The position numbers were made by a program, and so were the translations under genes. 64,000 nt of DNA from Sipunculus nudus. Its lineage: Eukaryota > Annelida > Sipuncula > Golfingiida > Sipunculidae. The notes beneath the pieces were generated by a model. That model had not been told where the DNA came from and did no database searches. It saw nothing but the letters and a program-made list of their open reading frames with translations. Where the stretch lies: the NCBI GenBank assembly GCA_026874595.1, contig CM049320.1, positions 53,409,070 through 53,473,069 on the forward strand. The letters are read 5' to 3'. Positions within the stretch are counted from its first letter, which is position 1. Each line of letters opens with the position of its first letter. This document shows, in pieces, positions 44,388 to 59,328 of this stretch.

Positions 44388-46012
44388 ATGGAGCTCTGTA
44401 GCATGAAGGATATGGGTAACAGACACCTATTTTCAAGTTTTACAAGATGACTTTTCAGGGGTCTCCCAGCATGTCAAAAAATAAAATTCTAGGTCCAGTT
44501 ATTATGATTTGTGCCCTGTTGACAAATCCAAATGTTTATTTCGGGGGGGGGGGGTATTTCAAAGCCGCATAGGATGAAGGATATGGGCAACAGAGATGTA
44601 ATTTCAGGTGCACAAGGAGACTTTTCAGGGGCCTCCCAGCATATCAAGAAAGGAGATTCTTGGTCAAGTCATTATAATTTGTGCTCTGTTAACAGATGAC
44701 CAAATCTTTATTCTGGGGAGTACTTCGGAGCCCCAGAGCATGAAGGACATGGGGAACAGGGACCTTATTTCGGGTTTCCATGTAGACCTTTTATGGGCTT
44801 CCCTGGAGGTGAGGACAGAAGATTCTAGGTCCAGTCATTATGATTTGTGCCCTGTTTACAGATGACCAAATGTTTAAAGATCACAAAAGTAGAGAAAAAA
44901 GAATCGTGAAAAATAAAAAAAATATAGGTGGCGCCACCAATCTCCAGAAATTGATGAAACACTCGATGATCAATATCCATGCAAAGAATCATGGTGATTA
45001 ATGCATTAGTTGGTCAGATACTTGAGCTTTTGTATTAAATTTTGCATTATTCTGGGGGTACTTCAGAACCCCATAGCTCAAAGAATATAGGTCACAGTGA
45101 CGTAATTTCAGGTTAACAAGGAGAATTTCCATAGACCTCATAGGATTTCAAGTAAGAAGATTCCCGGTCTAGCGGTTACGATTTGTGCCCTGTTAACAGA
45201 CAGACGCCTGGATGGCCGGTCGGACGACGGACAAAAAGTGATCCCTACAGCTCAGATGACTTTCAGTCAGCTGAGCTAAAAATTGAAAAAATACAGGTGG
45301 CGCCACCAGAATGCAGAAACTGATGAAACATTTCATGATCAATATCCATGCAAAGAATCATGGTGATCAATATAAAAATTGTTCAGATACTTGAGCTTTT
45401 GTATCAAATTTTCCATTATTCCGGGGGGTACTTCGGAGCCCCATAGCTCAGAGGTTATGGGTAACAGAGACCTAATTTCAAGTGTTTAAGGAGACTTTTC
45501 ATGGGCCTCTCAGCATGTCAAGAGAGAAGATTCTAGGTCCAGTCATTACAATTTGTGCCCTGTAAACAGATGACCACATCTCAAGAGGTCTCAAAAATAA
45601 AGAAAAAAATTCGTAAAAATCGAAAAAATATAGGTGGCGCCACCAGACTGCAGAAACTGATGAAACATTCCATGATCAATATCCATGCACAGAATCATGG
45701 TGATCAATGCAATAGTTGTTCAGATACTTGAGCTTTCGTATCAAATTTTCCATTTTTCTGGGGGGTACTTCGGAGCCCCATAGCTCAGAGGTTATGGGTA
45801 ACAGAGACCTAATTTCAGGTTTCCAAGGAGATTTTTCATGGTACTCCCTGGATGTCAAGTTAGAAGATTCCAGGTTCAGTGGTTACGATTTGTGCCTGGT
45901 TAACGGACAGACAGACGGACAGACGGACAGACAGACGGACAGACAGACAGACAGACGGACGACGGACAAAGAGTGATCGCTATAGCTCAGATGACTTTTA
46001 GTCAGCTGAGCT
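44388..46012 (+). repeat. Pearl-like repeat array 1, copy 2
   Basis: Same six blocks, three GGTGGCGCCACC palindromes (first at 44927-44938), ACAG/ACGG microsatellite and terminal hairpin as copy 1. One G run near 44544 is longer. Confidence 0.8.
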
Positions 46013-46310
46013 AAAAACGAATTTAAAGGAGCACTTTGTGACTTTGATAAAGTGATTGATTCAATAATGATCGATACACCGCTCTTGGTGCAATTAGCAT
46101 GAAAAGAGGAAAGGAAAAATAAGTTTTCAGGATCAGAAAGGAAAAACAAAATGAAAGTAGTATACAAAAAAATTATGCGCCCTCAATAAGAAATATCTGG
46201 GGAGTGTTTTTATGATGTATTGTTGCTTTGCATATTTTTCTTTTCAAATCTTTTGTACATATTTACTTGTGTAACGAGAAGATACTGGAGGATAAGTACA
46301 TTTTTCACAA

Positions 46311-46361
<51 letters not shown>

Positions 46362-47197
46362 TACTATGTTGAATCTTAAAAAGGAGCTTATGTCTAATGC
46401 AATATATTTTCTCAAAACGTAATCCTGTATTCCTGTATAATCTCCACTGATAGGTATGTGTGTATTTACTCTATTTGTCTATTTGGTCTATTTGAATTGT
46501 GAAATCTACATCGATTAAGTTGCGGTCTGGACCTGGACGCGATGAGAACCCCATACGCACGTACATAAAATACTGACTTAAATTCGAATTGATGAACGTT
46601 GTTTATATGTAATAGCCTTCCGGCTTGACAAGTGAAGTTGGATTTTTCTTAATAGACTAGCGTTTAACGTAGAGCAAGTGGCATGTGGATGACATCAGTT
46701 GATATCTTTTGCTCCAGCATTGTCTAACGCTTTTGCTAATGCACACTTTTTTTCTTCAAAAATTTCTAAAAATTTGGGGGGGGGGGATTATTGTATAGGT
46801 CATCCCCCTCACCTCAAAAAGTTGGGGGGATATATACCCCCATCCCCCCAGGATCGACGCCCATGGTATAATCTGAAATCTATCTCAACGAACTCGATTT
46901 TAAATAACCTGGGGTTGGGAGGGGTTATAACCTAAAATCGATTTAAGATCATCCTCTACAATTTCTATATTACTCCTTTAAATGCATATTAGTTCATTTT
47001 TCTTTGTCTGTACTTACGAAAAATTCTGAAAATCCTTTCTGTTGTTTTTTATATATATTAGGTTGAATCTATATAAGTATATATCTAATATTTGCATATG
47101 ATGTACCATACATTGTGGTGAAGTGCATTGTAATGAATCTATGTGTACCTTATGTTTATTTATATCAGATTTATCTTATGTGTATGAGCCAAGATAA

Positions 47198-47228
<31 letters not shown>

Positions 47229-48378
47229 CATTACATAAAACCATAAAAATTATCAATTCATTAAATCAGCGAGGGGGTAGACAGGTAACCTGAAATTTCG
47301 TCCAGACCCCCCCCCCCCTCCTCCCCCCGTGTAATCTGAATTCGTTTTCAGATAATGGGGCCGGGATAACCTGAACTCTTCACACCGTCTGTACAGGATA
47401 CTCGCAAAGCTTCGAAAGTTAAGAGAAGTTCATAGAAAACTTCTTTCATAAAACTCCTTGAATATCTTATTTGGTAACGAAACGTTACATGTAGGATGGC
47501 CTTATTGTGAAATATTACACAGGATGCTTACACTTTTAAATGCCATGGCATTTTAAATTCAGGAAGCATCCATTTAAAAAAATGTATTAGATCGCATAAA
47601 ATATATGTCATTTTCAGCCTTATATGGCGTGCTTTCTCACAGTGTTTCAGTGTTTCCTAAAATTGTTTCAGATGTGTTAACATAAAAATTGTTTCCTTAA
47701 CAGTTGTTTTCTTTAACAAATTCACAATATCAGTTTTACACAGGAAAAAAATCAACAAGAGAAATAACCTCCAGACAATCTCGTTTAGTTTAACATTAGC
47801 CAACTAACTTGGTAACTCAACAGAATAAAAATCTTCTGGGCAATTGCGGTAAGCCTTTGGGCGTCCTCTGTCCGGCTATTAGCTGCCTGACTTTTAAGAG
47901 TGCAAAACAACATTGGCTTTGATATGAAACCTCTTTATTTATCACTGGGGAAGGTCATGGGGGAAATATCCATGGAAACCCGAAACAATGACCTGTATGC
48001 TACGTGTTATAGGAAAACAACATTATTAGAGTCCTTTGAACGTCCGATTTGTTCAAGAATACAACAGAAATGTAATACTTTTGCTTTCACATGATTGCTG
48101 ATTATTCACGAAAGAAAAGATAATTAAACGGTTGAAATTGAGTTGAATTATTTTTTTAATCTTGTCTTGGGGAGTTTAAGACATTTAAACGAATTGAAGT
48201 GTTCCAATACTCGATATCTTGTCTGCTACCCATCTGACGCTAAAAACTGATGGGGTCTAATATGAATTAACCTTTGGAATGATTTTAAGAAAGATTTAAT
48301 CAGGGAGGCCGCCGAAAGAATATTCATCGCATAATCCACTACCCTCATTTCATTTGGTAACATTCTGTTGTCTTACAG

Positions 48379-48646
48379 CCCCGGGATTTTTCTTCGTCGA
48401 CAGTAAAATGAATTTTGGCGATGCAGAGAGTGCTTGTAAAAAGAAGACTAGTCGGCTAGCAGACCCTTCTTTGTTCCAACACATTCAGGGATTCGAGGTT
48501 TGCCACAACGGCTGGCTATCAGATCAGACGGTGAAGATGCCCAGTCTCCATGACAACCAGGATGCCGGATGTGGTCAGGCCGGGGACAATGATCTTGGTC
48601 AGGCTGACCAGTCCAAGCTGTTTGGGACATTTTTATGCCAAACCAG
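48379..48646 (+). pseudogene. Link domain exon 1, copy 2, frameshifted
   Basis: Same splice sites as 10269-10535 but 268 bases long. Copy 1 reads GACATTTTGTGCC and copy 2 GACATTTTTATGCC, an extra base plus a substitution. The frame changes after FGTF, losing the fourth Link cysteine in its position and breaking the phase to the next exon. The first three cysteines and GWLSD are intact. It may be a real lesion or an uncorrected long-read error. Confidence 0.75.
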
Positions 48647-48668
48647 GTAGGGGAATGAGGAAAATTAA

Positions 48669-49252
48669 ACGCTAAGTAAAAATGACGGATTTTGAACTTA
48701 AATCATATCACAAGTAAAAATTAACTATAAGTACAAATGATGAATTCTGTACTGAAATCCTATCATATCACGTAAAATTACTACTAAGAAGGGATAATTG
48801 ATTTTAAACTGAAATCTTCTTACACGTAAAAAATTAACTCTAAGGAAAGATGATGGAATCTAAACAAAAATCTTATCACACGTAAAATTAACACTAAGTA
48901 AAGATGATGGATCTTTGAACTGAAATCATCCCACACGTAAAAATTAACCGTAAGTAAAGATGACGGAATCTGAACTGAAATCTTATCACAATTTTACTAA
49001 GTAACGATAATGTATTTTGTACTGAAATCTTCTTATACGTAAAATGAACTCTAAGTAAAGATGGTTGATTTTGAACTGAAATCTTATCACACGTAAAATT
49101 AACACCCAAGTAAAGATGATGGATTTTTAACTGAAATCATCCCACAAGTAAAAAATAACTCTAAGTAAAGATGATGGAATCTAACTTAAATCTGATCACA
49201 AGTAAAATTAACACAAGGTAAAGATGATAGATTATGTACTGAATTCGTATCT
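48669..49252 (+). repeat. 54-bp intronic minisatellite, copy 2
   Basis: Same unit order and count as 10561-11140, so the array has not changed in copy number since the two copies diverged. Confidence 0.9.
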
Positions 49253-50016
49253 CACATTATAATATTATCATTATAAAATGCCACATTCTGCCATTCTAAA
49301 AATATTATTTAAAAAGTGTTGCAAATATATTGTACTTTTTCAGAATAAAAAAAAATATTTCTATATTCTCTTACAGTTACATTTATTATTTGTTGCTCTA
49401 ATCCTCATCTTTAAAGTAGAAAGACCCAGGTGGCAGCGATAGGTATGCTCTGTCTACAATTCAAAAGAATTAATTTTAATCTATATTAGATCTGACCGAG
49501 AATATGAAATACTGAAGACGCATCAGACTATAATTCGCCATAAAACTGTAAATATCATACCTGAAGCCCAGTGTCACAAAGAGAAAAATGGTTCGGAAAG
49601 CTGAGCAATTTGGCATTAATTTGGCATTAATTTGCCATTTAATTTGAATATTTTTCGGTAAAAACATATCTTATTCTTTTCTTCATGTGAGGCACACCTC
49701 CAGGATTAATAAGAATACAGATTTTCCGAGATAACATTCGCAGTATGTTTGCTTCACTTTCGAATATTCAGTTACTAAGTTATGAGCATACACCAATCAA
49801 ATTCCAGTTTATTGTACATACACTGATTCCAATGACTTTGTTTACAAACTGGCTTATTATAGATTTCTACTTTTATATTCTTTATACGGTAATTAAAATA
49901 CCGAACGCTTCCATTTACTAATGAAATCCAATCACAAATGACACAGTTTATACTTAAATATTACTGTGTATAGGCCTGTTCACTCTGTCATATTATGTTC
50001 ACTATTCTTTTGTCAG

Positions 50017-50290
50017 GTCCCAATATATTGTTTCGCCGAAGTCCTGATAACTCGTGCATGGATACGATAAAAGCCAAGCATTTGTGCCAAAGAATGGGAG
50101 GTAGGATGGCGACCGCAGAGGAAGGGAGTGCTGCAGCGGAAGACGGTGCGTCCCAATGTTCCGATGGTTGGTATATCACATCGGCGGTTGAAGGCATCGG
50201 GACATTAAACTGCGACCTTAAGAAAAAGTCCTTTTCTCTAGCTAATCCAGATGCTACGTGTAGTACCGGGGATGTACTGTAATGTACCAG
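50017..50290 (+). pseudogene. Link-like exon 2, copy 2, frameshifted
   Basis: 274 bases against 273 in copy 1. An inserted A (CCGGGGATGTAC for CCGGGGTGTAC) shifts the frame to STGDVL and a stop at 50280-50282, before the donor. Other differences are one Ser-to-Thr change and silent sites. Splice sites are intact. Confidence 0.75.
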
Positions 50291-51150
50291 GTAAGCGCTA
50301 TTAATCACTTTATTTTTTTTAAATACATATACAAAATAAAATAAATGTTCTACGGAACCGCCAATACCATTCTTATGGATAAATTTTGTGTCCTGAATAG
50401 GATGTGTGTGGTGTATGTTGTTGGTAAGTGCTAATTGTCGTCTTACGGGTTTGGTTTTATTTATAACTGTAATGGTATGTATAGATACGTGTTATAGTAA
50501 ATATAATTCTTGATTAGGTTAGCAAATCTGATACAGAATGAGACGACATTATTTGCCAGTTTCTTTCAGGTAAATTCAAAACTCTTTCACATAGAGAAAG
50601 GGGAGTAGTCAATTTTGTTAATGTCAGTGATAAAAAAACCTTTCTAAAACAAAGATTCAAGATGGCGACAATTATGTCTGTATGTATATGTATTTATGTA
50701 AGTTTATGTTGGGATGCTTCTCCTACATATGCTGTGTATTATTTGTATGTTTTTTTTATGTTTTATATTGAATAATTAATAAATAAAATAACAAGATATC
50801 TTGATCATAAAGTCCATTTCAAGAATTAATTTTTTTGTAATTTTTTCGCTAACTGGCAATAACATTTACTCTCCTCACATCATGTGATGTTTTCACATAG
50901 TCCGAAGACCAATCACATTGTATGTTTGAGTGTAGCCTAATATAACCAACCCTTTATGACCTTCACTGGTGTTTACTGTTACGTTTTGATCCAACATGCA
51001 CAAAAATAATGGGTTTCAAATGCGCACACGAAAATAAACGGTCCGGCAAGGAATCAGACAATGGAGATTTTGTTGCACAATTTGAAATCAAAAGTTTCCT
51101 TTACATGCAATAAATCAGGCCAGAACCTTCTCTGTAAATAACAAGACTCA

Positions 51151-51377
51151 AAATGGGAAATCGTGAGTTCGAATCTCACCCGTGATATTTTTCATGGTCG
51201 GCCCACCACCCAGGCTTAGAGCACTGCAGGTTTTATGGGAAGGCCGTGCCAAATGGCCGTGTTTCACTCACAAACGAATGTGCCTTTCGTTCCTCGGTGG
51301 TATGATTACGCACCCAGCGCCGCAGATGCAGAAGGCATCGGCCCTTGTTGACTCCAGGATATAAAATGAGAGGAAGC
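51151..51377 (+). mobile_element. SINE-like fragment, copy 2
   Basis: Counterpart of 13036-13262 with a few substitutions, including CAGGGCCGC to CAGCGCCGC. Confidence 0.4.
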
Positions 51378-52424
51378 GTGTGATACTGCCCTGTCATGAA
51401 GTCAGAAAACCGGAATGGAATTCTGCAGATGTACATATACGTAGTAAAGATAGCATTAAAAAATATTAGTCATTATATGAGTCATTATAATATAATCACA
51501 TTTGTAATTCCAAAAAGATTCCAACACATGATAACACTGAGGGCATTACCTACCAGCTGGATTCATTATATTAGCAGGAAAAGACAAAAGTCTCCAAGCA
51601 AATGATAAGAAATAATGATTTTGTATTGAAACCGAGGTGTTTAAAAAAAAATTGTCAGATTTCTGAATGACATAACTGGAGTAAACGCATGCTGAAATTG
51701 AAAGCCATGACAGACCGAAGATGCCTCCGTATGTAACCCATTTATATTCCCGATATGACCTATTTTCAATATAACCCTCTAACATCACGTTTTCTGTGTA
51801 TTTAGTAATGTATTCCAAACAATAAATTCTCATTGCATTTGAATTTAACTTAGTCGGTGTTAAAAAAAAGTGAACGTGCTGAACAATAAGGCAAATAAAG
51901 GTCAAAGTCCGCTAAAAGATAAACATTTTAGAAAGTTCTATTTCGCTCCTTCCCTTCAAACATGAACCGAATCAAACGAAAGCTCTTGAGAGTTATATTG
52001 CCCTAGCAAGCACATGGTGCCACTGTGACTTGACGTTTGAAAGTAAAAAATCAAGAAAAATCAAGTTAATCCCTGCAACTTAGAATTACAAAGTATTGTT
52101 TATAGGTGGCAGCATGTCTGAAATATAAGTATTTTAAAAGTGTTGGCGCAAACGTCGACTGGGAGCCAATAAAAAAACAATGAGCCCCCCCCCCCCCCAA
52201 GCTTGAAAACGTTCTATATATTGCATATTTTTTAATCATAACCTGAAACTATCCGTGAAACCGTTTTGTTTTAGATGTGTTATTACACGTTGAGAACCTT
52301 CCACGTAGCACCAGCTTGTATGAGCTAATAACTGTTTCTTTTTTGTGTTTGCAAACCAAAGTGTTAATTAGTTCATCAAGAGATCAATTACACTGCTTTA
52401 GTAACATTATTTTTTTGTTCAGCT

Positions 52425-53925
52425 TACTGTAGGTCACCTGAGCTGTAGTGATCACCCTTTGTCCGTTGTCCGTCTAGCCATTAACAGGGCACAATTCGTA
52501 ACCGTTAGACCAAGACACTTTTAACTGTACATTTAGGGAGTTTCGTGGCATATATCCTCAGAAACCTTAAATTATGTCACGGTGAATTAAATTCTGCCGT
52601 CTATTGGCCGAAAACATGATTTTGAGCACCTAGACAGTCAGGTGGAGCACAAATTGCATCCATTATGGCTAGGATCTTCTAACCTAATGTTCAGGGAGGA
52701 CCTATGTCTTTTAAAATATGAAATTTAGTTTCCATAAAGTATGAAGTTTAGTTTCTATGATTTGAGACCTATAGAAAAAAGATTACATATGAGCACCCTA
52801 AGCACAAATCATATTTGTTAGGCCTAGAACCTTCAAAAGCAAAACCCAGTTGTGTTCTTGGCAAGTCTCCTTTGATTACCTATAGATTGCTACTTATGGC
52901 CTGAAAACATGATTTTGAACACCCAAACTGTCAAACGGGATATAAATTGTATCCATTAGGCCTAGAATCTTCTAAGTTAATGTAAAGGGAGGTCCTGAGA
53001 AAATTGAAATGAAATTAGGTTACTATGAGTCATATTCTGCGAACTTGAGGAAAAAGATGTCATTTGAGTTCCCTGGATATCAGATAGGCACAAATGATAT
53101 CTGTGAGACCTATTATTTTCTAACACAGTATCAAGAGAGGTTCTGAGCAATACTCCTTTGAAATCTGAAATTAGGTCGTGTTGATCTATAATCTGTGACT
53201 TACGGGGAAAAAACATGATTTTGAACACTCAGATAGTAAGACAGGGCACATTTTATCCTTAAGGCCAAGAATCTTCAAACGGACGTCCTTTGTAAATGCT
53301 GTTTATGGTGAGTATAGGTCATCATCTGCTAGGGACCGAAAACTTGATTTGAGCACCTAGACAGACAAGGTACAAATTTTAACCAATATCCTTGGAATCT
53401 TCTTACTAATAAGCCATGGAATCTTAGGCAAATATTCTTGTAAAGCTGAAATTAGATCAGGGTGACCTGTATTCTATAAACTACGTGCAAACAACAAGAT
53501 TCTGATCATCCAGGTAGTCACACAGGGCACGAAACTGTTGAACAGTTGAACCAACAACCTTTCATTGTAAAATCCAGGAAGGTCAATATAACTTTATTTA
53601 TTTTACATGGATTGTACAACTAGTTATATTAACTAATACAAGGCACTCTTCATGGCTCGGATGATGGCGCTCGGTAGTCGGTAAAGGTCGAGTAAACCAG
53701 AAGTCCTTGGCAATTCTCCCTGGAATCTTGATATTAATTCACTGTGACATATAATATGTGAACTATAGGAAAACATGATTAAGTACTCTGAAAGTCACAT
53801 CGGCACAAACCATGAGGGTTGGAATTAGAACCTTCTGACTTAAAATTCAAGGAGATCCTGGGTAATTATAGACAAAACGCCTGAAATGAGTACTCCGGAA
53901 GTCATTCAGATCCATTGTTCAAGGT
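52425..53925 (-). repeat. Pearl-like repeat array 2, copy 2
   Basis: Counterpart of 14305-15800 with the same unit order. Confidence 0.75.
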
Positions 53926-55551
53926 TCCCCTTAGCCCTGCCTTGGCTTTAGTATTTGATTTTAATAACACATTGCTTAAAATAAAACGATATTCCATGTA
54001 CCGATAGACTTAGCTCAGTGCCAGCTCTTATCACTAAGGCCTTGTAAAGTCCGTATGGTGAATGACCGTGAATCCCTGATAGTTGCAGATTTAGGCGTCA
54101 CAAGTCTCTTTGAGGACCTGACGATTCTCCCGTATTTGCATATCAGGCCGTAACGCCTCATGTGAGTATCATCGTTGCTACAAGAACGCCAACATCGGTC
54201 CAACAGCTCGACCCACTGGGTAACATTCGCACTGAAATCATGTATTCAGAAATTCCACACATGGACCTTCGTGTCCTATGATATATCTCTGCTGAACGAA
54301 TATTACGGTCACATGGGCAAAATGTAAGTACATATTGTAGACATTATCGCAACAATTTTGTACCGACAGGTCCAGTTTAATTCCCTCTGCCGAGATGACA
54401 ACAGCAGCTGACAGCATTTGTCTGAACCCGTGTATTAACTCTTAAATTGCTACTCGCAAATCGTGATCGTTTCAGCCTGAGTCCGTCGGTACATTTTGAC
54501 TGCGCTGGTCGCGTATGCACCTGAAAATCTCGCACTGATTGGCTGCGCCAAAGTTTGTTAGGCCTACTGTCAAGGTGGTGGTCCGATAAACGTTAACACT
54601 GTGACTGAGGGTTATAGTGTTTATAAAGTCTCGCCCAACTCAACATAAGCGACGGCCTAAAAATATCAAGACAAATTAAATGGTAATATTATTAGCCAAT
54701 TTGAAGCCTGGAATAGGCGATGACTGAATTAACCATGTTTGCTTTGAAAAAGATTCTGGGAAAGACCACTGCTGACGTCACTGGAAAAGACCTTAGTTCA
54801 GTGAGGCGGTGATGTGTGGCGCTGATCGTCTGAGATCCGGCCAAGATTACCAATCCATTAAATAAGAGGGACAGATAGTGGTAAATTAGTTATATGATTT
54901 CCCGGAAGATGGCGGTACCGATACTAAGTGCAATACAACGCGGGAACGTTTGATTTCTCAGTCAGAAGCAACAATTAAGTCATAACTTTTTCATGGACTG
55001 GGCCATTCTAGGTTCCTCTACAAATATTTTTTTTCACTACGTCATAAAATTAATAAATAATACATGCATCACCTGGCTACATGTTAAATTTAACTGACCG
55101 TCATTGCCAATGGGTCACGTTTAACTTTTGTATATTTTTCATAATTTAACAGTTTGTAAATTTTTGGCAATCTTTAAGATACTACAACCTGGCCCACCAA
55201 ATAAAAATGAAACATTTTCATATTAAACGAGGGTCAAACTTTGCGATCAGTAGAAGGGTAAGTACTTTCGAATTCCTTTTTTTTTTTTTTTTTATGATGT
55301 CTCAGTCAATACTTCACATATTTTCCTTCCTCTACATATTTTCATCATCGACACCATTTATATATTTTAATTGAAAAATTTGTTTAATTACAATATAGTG
55401 GTAATAAACAAGCCTAAACAACATCTCCAAAAACTAGTACAATGCAGTAAAATCTGTAACAGTTAACAAATATACCAATGTATGTGAATCTGTGCATAAA
55501 ATACATACCAACACAGTGAGTTACCAACACAGCTATAATGACCAGGAGTTA

Positions 55552-56916
55552 TTAATATCTTAACAAGGTAAGACACTCCTTCCATTTTTTCTCATGTACA
55601 TTCAAAGTGTGTTTTTTCTCAGCAATCTTTCTTTCTAACAATTCTGTATTTTTTAAACAATTCACAAACTGTACCAGGGTAGGGATCACCTGAAATATCC
55701 GATTTCTGTATACCAAATATTTATAAATTAATAATAACATGTCGATAATTACCGGTTCATGTTTCCCCACAACCATGTATATAACCTCTTTGTTTAGATC
55801 TGGCATATGGATATTAGCTCTCTTGACAAAAGTTTTTATATGCAGATAAAATGTTATTGAAATATGACACTGACATAATAAGTGTTCAACTGTTTCCTCC
55901 TCAACAAAACAGTAATTACATCGCTTATTATCAGTTACTTTCCACAGGTATAGCTTATCCCTTGTTGCTAAAACGTTATGCAACAATTTAAACTGAAATT
56001 CACGAAAACGCATATCCAGTGTAATAGAATATAGCTTTGCAACAGATTGTTCCCAATCAAAACATCTTAATCTGGACTGTAATTTTACTTTGGCTGAAGG
56101 CTCAGATTTTTTACTCTGAATTATTCTTTTGTACAACTCTTTGAAAGACACTTTATTCGTATTTAGTATTACATCTTTAAATGAAACATAATTAATATTT
56201 TCAGAAAACTGGCTACAGTTATCTTGCATTGCAAATGTACGAATACAATCATGCCACTTCTGCCGGATAGCATGTATCAAGGACAACCAGTGTACATAGT
56301 AAATTTTGTATTCATTAGTATCCGGAGGTACAATTTCATCCAGTCTTTTCTTTTTCCCGCTGGTATTATAAAGATCATGTACATACTTCACACGTTTTGC
56401 ATCAAAATGTTTCATATATACAGAATTACCTCCTATCTTTATAAATTTATTGTTCCACACGCTTTGGTACAACATTATTTCTGGGTTACTTGGTTCACCA
56501 GACATATATAATGACCATACGTTCAAGCATTTTTTATAGAAATCAGGAATATCGTCACCAATACGTCTGGTATCAAGATTTGCTGTAATATTCTTTACCC
56601 CACCAATTTGCTTAAGATACAAATTCGGCACAGCAGTATATTTGGCATCTCCAGCGTTTATAAATTTTATCATCCACATTAATCTTTGACATTCCACTAT
56701 CGATGCCACATCCGGTAGTCCAATACCTCCTTCTCCCTGACAGTTTATCATAACTTCATATTTAATTTTGGGTTTTCTGCCGTACCATATAAAGTCCACA
56801 ATACAACTTTTAACAAGTTTTATAAATTCTCTAGGAGGTTCCAGCACGTTTGTTATGTACAATATTTTGGATATGCCTAATGATTTAATTATTGTATTTC
56901 TGCCGATCAATGTCAT
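55552..56916 (-). pseudogene. LINE ORF2 C-terminal domain, copy 2
   Basis: 454 codons, with only a handful of substitutions from copy 1 (for example Phe to Ile in MTLIGRN, Arg to Gly in CQGEGG). The Cys-His knuckle is unchanged. Confidence 0.85.
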
Positions 56917-56919
56917 GTT

Positions 56920-57711
56920 TCATTGTTTCCAAATATTAAAAATTGTCTTTATTTTCTCTAAAATACCATTAAAATTCAGTGTATATGACAGTTGCTTATC
57001 ATACGTAAATGAGATTCCCAATATCTTAATTGCCTTATTCTTAAGGTTGATCCATTTTATGTGATCCAATAATTCAGTCATAGACGAATTTCCAAGCAAT
57101 GCTGCTTCACATTTTCCCAGATTTATATACAGCGATGATATGGCTCCGAATTTATCAATAACATTACATACTTCTTTCATTGAAGCGATATCTCTAAGAA
57201 AGTAGGTGGTATCATCAGCAAATATCGCTTGCTTAATTTCAACACCATTAATGTTTATACCGCTGATCCTACTATTGTTACGAATCATTGTAGCTAAAAT
57301 CTCGATTGCTAATACGAAAAGATATGGGGCCAACGGATCGCCCTGCCTTGTACCTGTGGCAACTTTGAGATACTCTGTGGAATAACCATTATTAATAATA
57401 CAACTCTCGATATCATAATGTAGAATTTTTACCCATCTGATGAAATTTTCACCAAATCCAAATTTTTCAAGTACTGTAAATAAATAAGTATGATCTATAG
57501 AATCAAAAGCTGCTGCGAAGTCTACTGCAAATAAGATCCCTGACTTGTTTTCTATTTTACAATGTTCTATTACGTCACTTATCAGTCTCGTTGTGTCACT
57601 AATATTTCTTCCCTGGACGAAAGCAGTTTGGTCATCCGCTATTAATTTTGGAAGAAAAACTTTCATCCGGCCGGCTAAAATTTTACTTAGTATCTTACAA
57701 TCTACATTCAA
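56920..57711 (-). pseudogene. LINE reverse transcriptase domain, copy 2
   Basis: 263 codons with the FAVDFAAAFDS and IFADDT motifs intact. GDPLSPY of copy 1 is GDPLAPY here. It ends at the same TGA. Confidence 0.87.
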
Positions 57712-57745
57712 CAGACTTATGGGTCTCCATGATGTTAATATACGA

Positions 57746-58484
57746 TTATCTTTGCCTGTTTTTTTCTATTAATGTTACAACTGATTGTCTTTGACTATTA
57801 GTTAATATTCCTTCTTCAAAACACTTATTCAAACACCTAACCAAATCGTCACCTAAAATGTCAAAGAAAGTAATATAGAATTCTTTTGGCAGGCCATCAT
57901 TTCCTGGTGTCTTATTATTTTTCATGCAGTGTAAAGCCTTTAAAACTTCAGATTTTGTTATCTCCCCGTCACAGCTCGCTGAATCGATTTCCGTTAAACG
58001 TGTGATGTTAAGGTTAGATAAGAAATGCATACAATCCATTCGTGTAATTTTACTTTTTCGCGAATACTTTTCTTTATAAAATCGTCCGAGTTCATTTGTT
58101 ATATCTTTTTGATCAGTTTTCTCCTCTCCATTTATCAATAGCTTTCTGATTGTAGACTTCTTTTTATTCTTTTTTTTCCAAATTAATAAAATATTTTGTA
58201 TTTCGTTCCCCTTCCTCATACCATTTAACCCTAGATCTAATTATGTTGCCTTCTGTAATACGATCATAATATTTCTCAATTTTTCGTCGATAATTTTCAT
58301 ATTCCATTGTACTCTCTGACTGGTTTGCTGAAATTTTAGTTTCTACTTGTGATAGTAATTTTTCCAAATGCTGTACTTCGGCTCTCTCCTCTTGCAATTT
58401 CTTTTTAGAAAAACGAATAGTAAAATCTCTGATCATAAATTTTAAAAACTCCCACCATTCTTTCTCTTTTTTTGTAAAAATCAT
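57746..58484 (-). pseudogene. LINE linker region, copy 2, additionally split
   Basis: Two overlapping frames (58164-58484 and 57746-58219) that form one frame in copy 1. The cause is a T run of eight near 58178 where copy 1 has seven. The WYEEGERNTKYFINLEKK segment is cut here. Confidence 0.85.
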
Positions 58485-59328
58485 AATATTGTTTCCATTG
58501 TATTATGTGATCTTTGAGCTCTTGGACATAAAGAGTGTCATTCAGCAGTGAAACATTAAACTTCCAAAAGGAAGGACCATGTTTATTATAATGAAGTGAT
58601 TTAATTGTACATCTCACCGCTGAATGATCCGAAATTATGGCTGGCAAAATTTGTACATGGCGAACATGTGCATTAAGTTCGCTAGAAATAAGAATAAAGT
58701 CTAGTCTTCGTTGTATAATAGGAGTATTACTTCTCCAGGTAAAGCCACGTGCAGAGGAGTTCCTTATACGCCATAAATCAATTAAATTATGCTGTTCCAT
58801 TATACTTGACACAGTATTGATGGATTTATATTTTGGGCGATAAGTACCGCCATCTGCATCAAGATTTGAAAAACTAAAATTAAAATCTCCTCCCCAGATT
58901 ACCAAAGCCTCAGTATTCGAGAGTACATCTTTAATTCTGTTTCGGACTTCTTCAAAGAATAAAGTCTGCTCTCTTTCCGTATTAGGAGCATAAGTATTAA
59001 TGAAGACATAAGCAGAACCGTGTACGTCGGCTTTCAAACACAGAAAACGTCCATTAATATCTTTGTAAAGCTTAATATTCTTAATATCTATATGTTTACC
59101 TATTAGAATCATAACACCTCTCGACTGGCTTGTACCGTGGCAGAAATATGTAGAGCCCGACCATTCTCGATTCCATAAACATTCGTCATTTTCCGTGCAA
59201 TGTGTTTCCTGTAAAAATATCACACTATTTGCACCACCTTTATCATTTAACCATTTAAATACTTTATTCATTTTCCTTAGCCCCCGCAGTCCTCGCACAT
59301 TCCATGTTATTACTGAGAATACTGACAT
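58405..59328 (-). pseudogene. LINE endonuclease domain, copy 2
   Basis: 307 codons with all endonuclease motifs (LQETHC, GGDFNF, SDHSAV) intact. The A run at the domain end has seven A (eight in copy 1), so it exits in a different wrong frame. Confidence 0.87.
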
